The notes beneath the pieces were generated by a model, which had not been told where the DNA came from, searched no databases, and was given only the letters and a program-made list of their open reading frames with translations. From the NCBI RefSeq assembly GCF_000003815.2, contig NC_049990.1:9118542-9182541 (forward strand): 64,000 nucleotides of DNA, written 5' to 3'. Of this stretch, positions 52,175 through 63,400 are shown piece by piece; positions within the stretch are counted from its first letter, which is position 1, and each line of letters opens with the position of its first letter. The translations under genes and the position numbers were made by a program. The DNA is from Branchiostoma floridae (lineage: Eukaryota; Chordata; Leptocardii; Amphioxiformes; Branchiostomatidae).

Positions 52175-55100
52175 TTATTTCATGGCCACCGCCTTGACGA
52201 ACTCTTGATAGCTGATCTACAGAGGAAATGGAAACATAAAAAGTTTATGAGTTGGGAATACGAAACAGCACAAAATAGAAAGCCCGATAAAACACTTAAA
52301 ACGCGTCAAAAACCTCTGCATGTAGAGTAGTCACATCGTACGCAAGAAGATTTTTGTTCCGGTTCTGACCTGCCCATCCCCATCCCTGTCTGCCTCCCGG
52401 ATTATCTTCATCAACTCTTCCTCCGTCAGCTCCGTCCCCAGGCTGGACATCACGTGACGCAGCTCCCTCTTAGTGATGTACCCGTTACCATCCTGGAAGT
52501 TATGATATTATCATATAGACTACAATGATTTGGTTATGTAGATGACATCCTCTGGGCACCTAAACGCCAAGCAGATCCTACGATGGCATAAGATATTACT
52601 AAACTGGCCAAGGAGTGTAGTCGACTAAGAGGTGTACCCCGGTAGCCAAACCTACTCCTAGGCCGGCTTCACTCCTCTGGCATTTGATACTATCTTATGC
52701 TACCGTGGGATCTGATTGGAGATTATGGGCACCTCCAAACTTATGTGAGCGTGCGATTAAAGTAAAAAGAAGGGCCTGTGAAAATGCAGTTGATTTCCTT
52801 ATGTTCAGGAGAAATGTTAAACCAACGAGGTTCCCTTTTCAACCTCCTTGGTTAAATACCGATGATTGGCCACACAGAACATGGTATACCAAACAATAAA
52901 CCCCATACTATTCTTCTTTGAGATCATCTCCTCTGACTTTGGAAGACTTCTCTGAAGACCCTTCTATACTTTTCGGCATAGATGTACTGATATGTCAAAC
53001 ATATATCAGGTAAAAGGTATTCCACGACCTTAGAATTCGTTTTTCGTTATTTTCTTACAATTTACTAATTATGCAACTTTTTACACTATAGACACATTTT
53101 TTTTTGGAAATGGACAAAACTGTGCTCGGAAGCCATCCATATAATCAAGGCAATGTAGCCTAAGATAAGGAGTGCAGGGCACAAATGTCATTTCTTTACC
53201 CCCCGTACATGTGCTTGGAATGGTATCGCTCAGCCGGTTCAGACCGGTTACGGTGTGACAGCGTATGGAATCTTCAATGACAATACACTTAGAGGCACCC
53301 TTCTCCTGGTTATTGTCTCATCCTTGCACGAGTATCTCTGTAAGGTGATTCTCACAGTAACAAGGCTGTTCTACGGGCTATTTTATGCCCCTGTCCTTGG
53401 TGCTGAAATACCCCAATGCGGGAGCTGCCCAAATTTGAATTCCATTTCGAGAATAAGAAAAACAAACACTATTGGGCGCTTGATGCAGTTACATTGTGCA
53501 AGGCGTGTTTGAACTACACTACAGTTTAAATATAGGATATTGTTAGATCAAAGTATGCAGCTCACTTTAGCTTCATAGAAATCATTGGATACATAATGCG
53601 CAATACTTATATCAAGTATATGCGTGGTAGGAAAGAACCTCTGAGTTTACTTTACTTATAGCAATGACTTTAATGACCCATTGCCGTTGGTTATGTGTCA
53701 CTATCTAGCCTACAAAAAACGGTTAAACCTTCTCGGTGGCATGTGATTTTCTATGGATTTCTTTGACTGAAATATTGCGAGTTTTTTTTTTTCTGATTGC
53801 TCGCACGCATGTTCTGACCTGGCCAAGCCTTACTCGATTGTTAACCCTGAAACCACATGATATTCGTGAGTGATCATAAAACGGCGCAAATCAGTCATAG
53901 AAGCCATATAAATTTCCACAGACACATTTACCCGCACAGACACATGTTTTGGGGGCACCGGTGCGGCACTGCGGGGTTCGTTCACTGCGGCACTGTTGTT
54001 TTATTTTCGCCGATTTTTTTTTGTAAATATTTTATATTGCGTAACACGTGAAAGTATGACATACAAGACAACAAAATATACAAAACGTAAGAAAATTCGT
54101 TCTTTAATTTATCTCTGAAATTCATTGAGTAATCTTTCAAATCCCGCAGTGCTGCACCGGTGCCCCAAATGCAGAGCTGAAAAGCAGTGAGATACCACAT
54201 TAACTGTTACCTTGTCGAATGCACGGAATGCATCCAGTAGCTCCTGTTCCGTGTTTTCTCGTGTGCTCTTTCGAGAAACGAGGCGCAGGAATTCCGAGAA
54301 ATTAGTGGTTCCATCGCCATCCACGTCAGCCTTCTTTATCATATCCTATAAAATATCAATATGTAACTTCTACGTGTGATATGAATTGTAACAGTTATTA
54401 TAAAATACTATTATGGTTGAAAATTGAATACTCTTCCAGGTCATTTCATTTGCTCTTTTGGTGCACTAACAAATAGTTATAAGTAGCTCTATTAATCACA
54501 ATATGCTAAAAGAAACAGCCAGAAACTGTTGACATGTAACAATATCATTTTTTAAGTGGCCAACGTTCTGACAGGTTCAACATGTCAAATTGTGCAGTGA
54601 ATTACAAGTATTAGTATTGACATTTTTTCATGCAATTATTTTTGTTTTATGATTTCCCTTCTTTTTGTATTTATTGTGTTTTAATACTATTTCAGTTATC
54701 GACTTTGGCAACTACAAAAAAAATCAAGACCTAGGATAGGATGTGTCACATGTTCTAGTTTTCCTAATTTGTGGCATTTTCCTGGCGTTTTGCATTTCTT
54801 GATCTTAAATTAAATTAAATTCTTTCATTTGCATTTTTAAAAATTTATTCTTTACATTTCTATCTTTCATTGCATACCGCATACAGAATATGATGATCTA
54901 TTCTTACATTCTATAAAAGCCGTTTAATTGCACACCAAATTTGCCAGTATATTTCGTGCAATCATTCGGATGATGCAACAAAGCGAAGTTATCCAGCTGT
55001 ACCGCACCACTACTTTTTTTTCATTTCATGCAATCAACAGAAGTGTGAGATTATGCGTTGTGCAATCAATTGGCTTCTACTGTATCAGGAACTTCTACCG

Positions 55101-56959
55101 TGAGACATTCTGTGAATAAAATTGAAGTTAATACCCGAAGCTCGGCGTCAGTTGGGTTCTGCCCCAGCGCCCGCAGCACGTTTCCCAACTCGGCAGTGGT
55201 GATGTGCCCATCTCCGTTTTGGTCAAACATATCGAAAGCCTGCCTGTACTCGGCTATCTGTTCCTCCGTCAGTCGGTCAGTGCTCGCATGTCCCTGTGTG
55301 AGAGTGTCAACATCTATACATTATCCCTTCTTGGGTTATTCTCCTTCAAAGTTTGAAACTAACCCGGCTCCTGCAATTCCATAAAGCCGCTAGGGGACCA
55401 AACATGCACCACTTACTCTCTGCCCGAAGAGCTATCTACCACTAAAAGTCGCGACCGTAGGATGTCGATGACTCGAGATATCAAACCCAGAAGTTCCGCT
55501 GCAGTACCGTAGCAATTTGCTAGGGGGCACAAAATTTAATCGTTTCAAGGTCTCATCAAGTCCTATCCACGTACCAAATAACAAGACAATCCATTTCGGC
55601 ATTCTGGAGTTCTGCTTAGCTTGTCGACTACATACAAACACAAACGCTACGAAGGTAACGGACACGACAAAAGAACAGGGGCTTTCATAAGGCCATCTAC
55701 AGCCATGCATACCAACATGTGGATACAAAGCTACCTACAGTCATATGTATAAATCGAGATATTGAATTTGATGTATCATCTGCAGTTGAAAAGAAAATAA
55801 TTCATTAATAGCGTGGATTTGTCAGTTTGTCGGAGTTTGTTTATGAAAGCAAACCACGCAACGCATGGGCTATATCAAATATATTTGGAAATCTACTACA
55901 CAATGTCTATAGTATGGCCTCTCTTTATCTTCCTATATTTATTTGGTTACAAGGACAAAGTTCTCAGTATGCGTTCCTTTTTGTTTGGTAATGTCCAATG
56001 AATTATTAACAACGTTCACTGTAAATAAATGCTTACAACAATAGTGGCAAAGATCGAATCAAGGGTTACACGAGATAACGGGACATTTGACGACAATCAT
56101 CGAGGAAAGGAACATTGCTCTGGTATGGCAACGTTTGTAAATGATTTTATAGACGCGGTTTGGTGGCACACATGCTTTACTTCTATGGACATAATGCCAA
56201 TGTAGAAACAGTACCAGTGTCTACACTACAACTCTCTCGTTTGTTGATATTTCTAAGATATGTACCCGTTTCATTTTCATCTATGTCCATCTGTTGCTTA
56301 ATAAATATTAGTCCTGTTGGCTAAATCGGTTACGAAAAATCACGGAAAAATTATTTTATTTACAAAATGACATATTCTAAGATTTAAGGCAAAATGTATT
56401 AAAAAATACACCACGTACTACTTCTTGCTTTTTAAAAAAAAGCAAGAAGTTACATTCAGTGACATGTTATTTGGAATAAGCATATAAATGTATAACTTAG
56501 ATACTAATGAATATTTGTAACGCTGTTTTTGTAACGTTGTTTTTGAAAATAGGTTATTTAGGGATATCAAGTCCACGGACAGTGCAATGTTTTGAAAATA
56601 ACCACAATATTTTGAAAATATTCCAAGTTGAAACCGCTGACCGCTGACTTGATATCCGAGGTATCATATCATTATCATGTCCTGTTCATATATCTGCCTA
56701 CGTAGGCCAATTTATTTACAACTCATTGCAAAAACGAGATAATGCTTTATGATACTCACTAGATTGTTTATACTGTTATATTATATTACATTAGTTGTTA
56801 GTTATTTGTATTAGTATATAGTTGTTCACATTGCCATACATTGTAACTGTTACAATTGTTGCGCAATAAAGTTCTTCTTCTTCTTCTATCTAAAAACAAC
56901 GGATATAGGTTACCCCGCGGATAAAGGTGAACTAGCGTTATTACCTTTGTTCCTGCCAT
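52175..56959 (-). CDS. calmodulin-like protein, CaML-D (divergent)
   Basis: Exons from the right: 56945-56959 (MAGTK), 55135-55293 ([20 protein letters not shown] ...), 54211-54345 ([20 protein letters not shown] ...), 52370-52492 ([20 protein letters not shown] ...) and 52175-52216 ([13 protein letters not shown], stop TAA). 157 aa. All four calcium loops are intact ([48 protein letters not shown]), so calcium binding should persist, but the target-binding surfaces differ much from calmodulin. The trimethyl-lysine motif LGEKLT is LGTELT, so the site is lost. The central linker is [20 protein letters not shown]. Intron 1 begins 4 bp from a MITE end. AATAAA overlaps the stop (52174-52179), with another at 52107-52112. 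Confidence 0.93.
52563..52735. mobile_element. MITE with AGATCCTACGATGGCATAAG ends
   Basis: Left arm AGCAGATCCTACGATGGCAT and right arm ATGCTACCGTGGGATCTGAT are inverted over about 23-28 bp; inner GGCCAAGGAGTG/CACTCCTCTGG arms too. A right half of the same family occurs at 60480-60560 (CTATACTCCTTGGCCAGC ... GGATCTGCTTGGAGAT). In CaML-D intron 3. Confidence 0.65.
55490..55600 (-). mobile_element. minus-strand fragment of the 1.1-kb element
   Basis: Reverse complement words TTGGTACGTGGATAGGACTT, GATGAGACCTTGAAACGATT and TTTTGTGCCCCCTAGCAAAT correspond to the first module of the element (compare 16415-16470). Intron 1 of CaML-D. Confidence 0.55.
56418..56450. repeat. perfect short palindrome
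   Basis: ACTTCTTGCTTTTT followed at once by AAAAAGCAAGAAGT, with a few A's between. Intron 1 of CaML-D. Confidence 0.7.
56518..56940. mobile_element. TAACGCTAGTTCACC MITE split by a LINE 3' end
   Basis: Left part TAACGCTG... with GGGATATCAAGTCCACGGAC; right part ACAACGGATATAGGTTACCC ... GGTGAACTAGCGTTA. Between them about 56670-56890 is a foreign segment ending GCGCAATAAAG(TTC)n, which looks like a LINE or SINE 3' tail (compare TGTATAATAAAGTTATC near 58020). Confidence 0.65.
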
Positions 56960-57249
56960 TTCGACGAAATAGGACGTCTAGTCACAAGCTGTGGGTAGAG
57001 ATATTCGTGTTGTTAACGGTTAGCGTGGCCTTCTGAATACTCTTGTTTTGTTGTAACGCTAAGCGATGATTACATGTCATGAGGCGGATCATTGTGTATC
57101 AGTAACCATACCACGTGTTGCTGAAATACATAATTTATGAGATGATAACATCTGTAGGTGTGACGCAGGAGAGTTGACAACTAGAGTTCCACGAACACAG
57201 CCAAGTGATATCGTTCTATTTCAGAAACATGAATTAGCTGGTAGATAAT

Positions 57250-57291
57250 CTATGTGCTCAGGATCGTTTTCACGAACTTTTCGTTGTTGAA
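57250..57291 (-). pseudogene. relic of a CaML last exon
   Basis: Reads FNNEKFVKTILST and a stop, aligning with [13 protein letters not shown] of the cluster. TTCACGAACTTTTCGTTGTT (plus strand) resembles GTCACGAACTCTTCGTAGTT of genes B and C. The AG acceptor is missing and no other EF-hand exon is near. Lies between CaML-D and the tail exon at 58.7 kb, as expected for a decayed array member. Confidence 0.6.
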
Positions 57292-58218
57292 ATATGGAGC
57301 AAATGTAATGCAAATAGAGCACCTGTAGATAACACTTGCACATCTCAATTTAATGAATAACATCTATCTGCAAAGCTACGATCTCCACGCTTTCGAAGTG
57401 TTTGCGTTGATGAGTGTAGTTATTTGAATACGCCGTCAGAGGATTGGCATGAAGTGAGTCGGAGGATGGCCGCATAGGTGCTAGATAGAAGAGAGTATCC
57501 AGAGTCTTGTGGATGAAGCAAACATTTAGTTCACCATTAGCTCACCCATGTGCACAATTACTAGAATGCATTTTAACACATGAACACCCTCCCAAGCCCT
57601 GGGGTAAACCATTTTCAGTGCCTTCCAAGTATTCGGCCCAGCTGTTGTATCTTGTGCTATATGCTCTAACCTGTATTCAGACAGGTCGACATGAACGCTG
57701 TGATTTTTGACGTCTTGTGTGAACTGGTAGAATTTGGTGTACCCAATCTATTCAAACTTGTATGGAAGATTCATTAAAGTGGGCGTGTGGTTCACAACAA
57801 ATGCCCCACAAGCCAAGACAGTAGTCTAATCCTCAGGGGAATACGTCTTGGGGCCGGAGGTTTGATTATACCCCTGTCACATTATCCACCGGATCTTCGG
57901 GCGTGTCGATGGAAGATCGGTCATATTTAAGATCGACAGAGGTTTGCGCGTATTTTTCACCCGAAAACCGTCCGTCCCTGTCACATATAAGCTATGCTTT
58001 GTACCTTGTACAATTGTTGTATAATAAAGTTATCATTATAAGCGAGGCTCGGGCGATTGTCGCAAAATCGTCGTCCGTCTTGGACCAGACTCTGTAATTT
58101 GTGGGGTAGAAACGTTATGCACGAGATGTACTTAGTTGTTCTTTATATAAAAGGGAATGTTCGCATCTTACGTTTGACTACGAAAGACCATATTTTGCTA
58201 TCTAATGTTCTGCTCCAG

Positions 58219-58251
58219 CAAGGAGCTTTTATCAGTGATAAAAGCTCCTTG
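58219..58251. repeat. perfect 33-bp palindrome
   Basis: CAAGGAGCTTTTATCA, a single G, then TGATAAAAGCTCCTTG. Confidence 0.85.
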
Positions 58252-58686
58252 TTGGATCCAGTGACTTGTAATGAATCTTTCATAACGTTGGATTTTATGC
58301 ACAATTCATACGTATACGTCTATTCCGGGTTGGAAGTTTTTGTACAACAGCTAACCCTTTAGCAAGAGTTCTCTACAACAGCCTAAAACAAATAACATAA
58401 ATCAGAACTGCAGTTAAACCGTTTTATTCAGAAAATCAAAGTTGACCATATCAATATTATAATAATAACCATATCTATTTGTGAATAAGTGTATATCCCG
58501 TAACATCGCCGAATGCATCCCAGCTGTTAACTTGTAGCACAATTCCAGGGCTAGACTATTAGCTAAGAAATACAAAGAAATGTTTTAACATGCTAGTCTT
58601 GCTATATGTATCTTAGGTCACCTTACATTACTCGTGGATGCTTGAAAGCAACTTATTCGAATCATTGAGAGAATGTGGGGCTACTC

Positions 58687-58926
58687 TCAGTCTTCCTCCT
58701 CTTCCTCTTCTTCCCCTACTTCGTACTCGTCCTCTTCCCCTACTTCGTACTCGTCCTCTTCCCCTACTTCGTACTCGTCCTCTTCCCCTACTTCGTACTC
58801 GTCCTCTTCCCCTACTTCGTACTCGTCCTCTTCCCCTTCTTCGTACTCGTCCTCTTCCCCTTCTTCGTACTCGTCCTCTTCCCCTACTTCGTTCTCGAAG
58901 CTCTTAACGAATTCTCCATACTTGAC
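58687..58926 (-). CDS. last exon of a CaML gene with an acidic repeat tail
   Basis: After an acceptor (CTGTCTCTGCTATAG) the exon opens VKYGEFVKSFENE, the end of EF-hand 4 at exactly the usual calmodulin intron position (compare VNYEEFV), then runs into seven near-identical units of eight residues (GEEDEYEV or GEEDEYEE) and ends GEEEEEED with a stop TGA: 79 residues, frame intact over 240 nt. Calmodulin ends about nine residues after this EF-hand, so the tail of roughly 65 residues is an unusual extension. Function unknown; an acidic Tyr-containing tail could bind calcium weakly or basic partners. The exons for EF-hands 1-4 are not recognised upstream (59-64 kb), so it may be a fragment, or those exons may lie beyond the window. 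Confidence 0.7.
   Translation of the reverse strand, partial: VKYGEFVKSFENEVGEEDEYEEGEEDEYEEGEEDEYEVGEEDEYEVGEEDEYEVGEEDEYEVGEEDEYEVGEEEEEEED
58703..58900 (-). repeat. 24-bp minisatellite encoding the acidic tail
   Basis: The plus-strand unit GTACTCGTCCTCTTCCCCTA plus CTTC starts at 58723 and recurs every 24 bp (58747, 58771, 58795, 58819, 58843, 58867), seven copies. Variation is confined to CTAC/CTTC. Because 24 is a multiple of 3, copy-number change keeps the frame. Confidence 0.92.
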
Positions 58927-59260
58927 CTATAGCAGAGACAGGAATGGTCAACAATCTGTCATAGTCTATGCAGCGGATGTCCTTATCTGAAAAGCTCAAC
59001 AACTTCCACAACAACTTCCAGTTTATCGTGTCATAGGACGAAGTTTTAAACTTTGTTTTCAACAGGCCGAATGGAGTGCCAAGTTGTTTCACCCCAATCA
59101 TCATCAAAATTCTTGTTATTTCTTCTTCGCGAATAGGTGATTGAACTGATAGAATCGATTTATCTGCAAAAACTGTTCTGTGTCTTCTGTGTCTATTGTT
59201 AGAATAATAATAATAATATAAGATAAAACTGGCACCCATGATGTAATCATAATGAATGAA

Positions 59261-59327
<67 letters not shown>

Positions 59328-59328
59328 C
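59261..59328 (+). repeat. (AGT)n microsatellite
   Basis: About 22 perfect units of TAG/AGT. Confidence 0.97.
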
Positions 59329-59380
59329 CCATAGCCTTTTGAATGAATGAGTGAACGAATAAATAGATTAAATGACGGGT

Positions 59381-59454
59381 GAGTGAGTGAGTGAGTGAGT
59401 GAGTGAGTGAGTGAGTGAGTGAGTGAGTGAGTGAGTGAGTGAGTGAGTGAGTGA
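59381..59454 (+). repeat. (GAGT)n microsatellite
   Basis: About 18 units of GAGT, 50 bp from the (AGT)n run. Confidence 0.97.
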
Positions 59455-59499
59455 ATAAATTGATGATTTATCATCATCAGGTATAACAAGCATATCTCA

Positions 59500-60960
59500 G
59501 TCACAGGCAGCTGAATTGAATACTTTTTGGCGACGCCCCAGGGGCGAGCCTAATATTATAGTTTGCGACCGTTTGACAAGAATTCCCAGAATTTCGTAGG
59601 CATGTGAGGAATTTTTACACGCATGCGTAGTATTTTCATCTGAGTATTCCCCAGGGAATTTGTTTCGATGAGGTTTTTAGTATGTTTTGGGGGAAATGGG
59701 TATAATACGATGACAAAATCGATGTAAAGAACTATGAATATTATGTTAAGTTTTTTATCCTTTTTCGTTTCACGTATTAAGTCTGATATGTTTTGAATTG
59801 TTAAAAATCTATTGCTTTGTAGGTGGTAACATGTAGCCAAAGCATTGTTTAGTGTTAAGTTCTCCGACCGACCAAATGACTATACAGCACATTACATTTT
59901 ATAACAAATTACCAGATATTATGTAGCAATAGGGAAGGTAAGTGGGTCAGCAATATATTTTGGTTTGCATTTAGGACCATTTGGTGTATAGATGTCGTGT
60001 ATGTATGAGGATTGTGATGTTTTGTATGAGGGTTTTTATTTCTTTGTGTTATGTCATGTATGGTTGTGTGACTCGTGCTATTTCACGATTTTTTTGTGCT
60101 GTGATGTTCATTTGATTTTTTTCTGCAGTAATATGGTCGCACAGCCCAAACCATCGCGACCAGGGCTCGCGCTAGTCAGTCGATTCACTCTGTAACCTTA
60201 GGGTTGTCATGACGACGTTTACCTGTGTGCATATAGAGGGAGAGAGGAAATATATGAATAAATTGATTTCACAATAAGTGATAGAAACTAGGAAACTTTT
60301 GTTTGTCCGGATCGGTGGAAATTAAATTATTCTGTCAATTACAACACACAACAATACATCCGAGGATGCTAACGTGTCATCACTTTGACCGATGAAGACT
60401 ATATCTCTCATAACCAGAGGTAATCTCGAACCACATCCACGGTGGCGTAATATATAGCATCAAAGTACCGGTGCCCATTTGACTCCCTTTGGCCGGCTAT
60501 ACTCCTTGGCCAGCTTTGATACTATCTGATGGCACCGCAGGATCTGCTTGGAGATGAAACCAGAGGGAACAAAAACGCGGTAACTTTGGTGGAGCCCTAG
60601 TGTCGAAACGTAAAAGAAGTAAAAGAAACACAATACACTGCCGATCCGAGTACAATTGTAAAATAATGATTATTACAGGATTCTGACACATATGGGCTCC
60701 ATATGGAAGCCTCCGAATACCATGACGCAGGGGTATTTGTCTGCTGACCAGTACCTAGAGACTTGAGGATTCTGAGAAAGGCTATCTTGTGCCCTCTTGA
60801 GACCGTCGACAGATGCGGCTCGCTTAGAGAATGACATGATCTATGGGCATGTGGTTTTAATAGTCTGTCCCCGTCGGTTACATAAACAGTAGTGATGTTA
60901 GGACCGGTCCGAACAGATGAACTAGAGAAGCGAGAGGAGCAAATGAAGTGGGAATAAAGA
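59500..60960. other. no gene recognised
   Basis: Contains a half copy of the AGATCC MITE family (about 60480-60560) and otherwise no structure I can assign. Confidence 0.4.
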
Positions 60961-61016
60961 ACTGTGCGAATAAAGATCATTCCGGCCGGCAACGACAACA
61001 TTGCGTCTGTTCTCAC

Positions 61017-61070
61017 TTTCTTTTCTTGCCGGAGATCCTCTCCTCTACGACCAGCCCCGACTAGACTCAT
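61017..61070 (-). CDS. possible short first coding exon
   Basis: ATG at 61070 opens MSLVGAGRRGEDLRQEKK and then a donor GTGAGAAC, phase 0. CaML-B to D also have a very short, basic first coding exon ending in phase 0, so this could start the gene whose last exon is at 58.7 kb. The link is speculative: exons 2-4 are not seen between. Confidence 0.25.
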
Positions 61071-61404
61071 TTACACAATAAATACGAACACATCAATCTC
61101 TATTTCTCGGCTTGGCTTCGCGCAAACGAAGACACAACAATACACATGTGGAAACTAACGTTTCGGCACAAACGACTGCAATATGCAGTGCACAGTGCTA
61201 GGGTGACACTAGCCTAACGTAAAACTGAGAATACCGAATCCGTTACCTATCAAACAACTAATACAGCTAACTGCAACAGAAATCTGACTTCTATATACGT
61301 GAAGAACGCTAGAAAAAGTGATTGACAAAGCGAACTTCTAGACAACGACTACAGCATCAGTAGCCTGTAAAAAAACAGAACGAGAAAAGTCATAGAGTAC
61401 GCTC

Positions 61405-61790
61405 ACCGCTTTTAAACTGCTTGGTTGGCAACAGGGAATCAGGTCGCTGGTGCAGTTAGGGCTACAGGCGGACACAGCGTGCGGACGGCGGGCGGATCGA
61501 TGGGAGGATGGCAGCTCCGGTCCGGCAACCGTCGGTCAATTAACGACTCGTGCAGTCTTCAGCAGTAAAGCACGATAGAAACGTGCAGGACTAGTCCACA
61601 GGCGATAAAGGGTAAGAGAAACGCAGAGTAAAAGATGATTGAGAACGGGGACTCCGGTAACAAATCGTATCTGTGACCACGAGAGACACAAGCCTTTGTT
61701 GTTGCTTGTGCGGCCGCCAAAGGGCAAGTGAATGACTAAGAATTCCAGGAAGACGGCCTCATATAGTGCTGCTATCTTCGGCCAATCAGA
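61405..61790 (-). promoter_or_regulatory. promoter-like stretch on the minus strand
   Basis: Inverted CCAAT box (CTGATTGGCC, about 61781-61790), then TATATGAGG (TATA-like, 61757-61765), then about 330 bp of more GC-rich DNA ending AAAAGCG|GTGAGCG at 61405, a good donor. This fits a TATA promoter with a noncoding first exon, or an LTR-type promoter. No transcript evidence. Confidence 0.3.
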
Positions 61791-62035
61791 GATCAGTAAA
61801 CAACATCTGGATTCACTAACAAACCACCAAACACTGCCGAAACATAAACACAGATAGATAAAGACTAATTCATACACAACACAATACGCCTGTAAAAAGT
61901 GCCAAACGCTACAAACTACCACAAACGGGTCTAATATGACATAAAAATGGGACACATTTACTTTATTCTGCAACCTAAAATAGCTCAAAACAACAATGGC
62001 GAATGAGAATATTAACCCTGAACCTTGTTAGTATT

Positions 62036-62086
62036 AAGTTTTAACGGCTACATTGTTTCCTGTTTATTGGCGAAGCGTAAAAGGTG
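62036..62086 (+). repeat. 50-bp direct repeat (also at 63485-63533)
   Basis: AAGTTTTAACGGCTACATTG and TTTCCTGTTTATTGGCGAAG recur as AAGTTTTAACGACTAAATTG and TTTCCTGTTTACTGACAAAG about 1.45 kb to the right, same orientation. They could be the ends of an old composite element. Confidence 0.6.
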
Positions 62087-62947
62087 TGCTTCAACGGTCG
62101 GCCGTATGATTTTTGCCCGTCCTGATATTATCTAGTCTTATAACAATAACGAGTTCAGCTTGTCATTAATCAGTGTTAAGGCGTGCGACGGAAACATCCG
62201 GGACCTACATAGGGTGTTTAGATCCATATGTTCGAAGACATCGGCGAAAATAACCCGCAACCCATCCCTGGACAATCCGTCCCAAACTAGGCATATTGTC
62301 CACTATCTAATGAATAATGTCTTCTGTCGAATAGCTTAGTTCATTTTTGTTTATCATCCATCAAATACTGAGCCATTTCAAATTCGAAAACTTCCGTTAA
62401 ATATACTGTCCCGGTTTTACTGACCTCCTATTTTCTTGTTCCTAAATGTGACTTCATGGAGATTTCAACTCTTAGGTATCATCATCATCATCACCCCATA
62501 ACTCTGAGGTATATACTAGACCTCTAGTCTCTAATAAGGTACAAAAAAAGGTCACGTTTGTATCCTCTCCGCTACATCTATCTTCTATTCTACAGCTGTT
62601 ATACTGGGAGAAAGATTTTGTTGTTTCGATTAGATATAACAAAATCTAACAACATTGATGTCTTTTCTTCGTACTCAACGATGGGGGTCGGGTTACCAGG
62701 ATGTAATTGACACCAGAAGTATAACTAATTTGGTGACCTGATAATGTCAGAGAAGCCAAGACAAATGACCCACAGGCTCCTCTAGGGGTCACAGGTATAC
62801 AGAAGCGGTGGGAAAACAGTTCAAACAAACAAACAAACAAACAAACAAAGAAAATTAATGTTTTACGTGGTTGACTTATGTAAGTTAGTGAAGTACCGTC
62901 GGGATTTGGATACCGTCAAACCCGCAGACCTGTTTAATCTCAGTTTT

Positions 62948-63400
62948 TACAGATTTTGTGTTACGTGATAAACACCCGTTGCAGATTGACTTTGTGCGAT
63001 TCGATCCAGAAAACCTCCCTAAAGAAGAGCCCACCTGGATAAGATACCAGCATGGTGCTCGCCCTTCTGCGGCCTTACAAGTGCGCATCACGTTATTGTT
63101 GGGTGGAGCGCTGATTTGCGCTTTTCAACATTATGCAGTGTAGATAATGTCTCCGCCATTTGGACCGCGAACGACCTTGCATACACATACCTCAAACCCT
63201 TTGCCATGGATGTGCGACCTTCACGCAATAAAACGCCACCGGTGCAAGGAATTGTTCACGCCCCGGCCCCCCTTACCTATGAGCGACTAAAGACCACCAT
63301 ATCACGGCCAGAGTTAGTCAATTTCAAAACAGTTAGATGTCTGTCACCTAAACAACACACATTTCGTTTAATTGTTCCCTTTTGTCATTCATTCATAATA
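62948..63400 (+). other. unrecognised coding-like stretch in two overlapping frames
   Basis: After TTTTTACAG (62950) one frame reads DFVLRDKHPLQIDFVRFDPE and then NLPKEEPTWIRYQHGARPSA to a stop at 63141. A second frame from about 63116 continues DNVSAIWTANDLAYTYLKPF and PPVQGIVHAPAPLTYERL. Composition looks protein-like, and the change of frame suggests a decayed gene or mobile-element ORF. Not recognised. It lies between the two 50-bp direct repeats. Confidence 0.25.

Larger units (their letters stand above)
56960..58686. other. intergenic, CaML-D to the acidic-tail exon
   Basis: Apart from the relic (57250-57291) and a perfect 33-bp palindrome (58219-58251) there is no supported gene. A minus-strand AATAAA is at 58423-58428, about 260 bp 3' of the acidic-tail exon. 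Confidence 0.5.

Noticed and set aside
57871-57985. Another CCCCTGTCACAC MITE
   Set aside because: Both CCCTGTCACAT words are in the same orientation, so there is no terminal inverted repeat.
58638-58990. Plus-strand ORFs over the 24-bp repeat (Leu/Pro/Arg, Ser-rich and Phe/Leu types)
   Set aside because: All frames of the repeat are open; only the minus strand has an acceptor, an EF-hand 4 end and a stop.
59247-59504. Thr-rich and Ser/Leu-rich ORFs
   Set aside because: Translations of the (AGT)n and (GAGT)n microsatellites.
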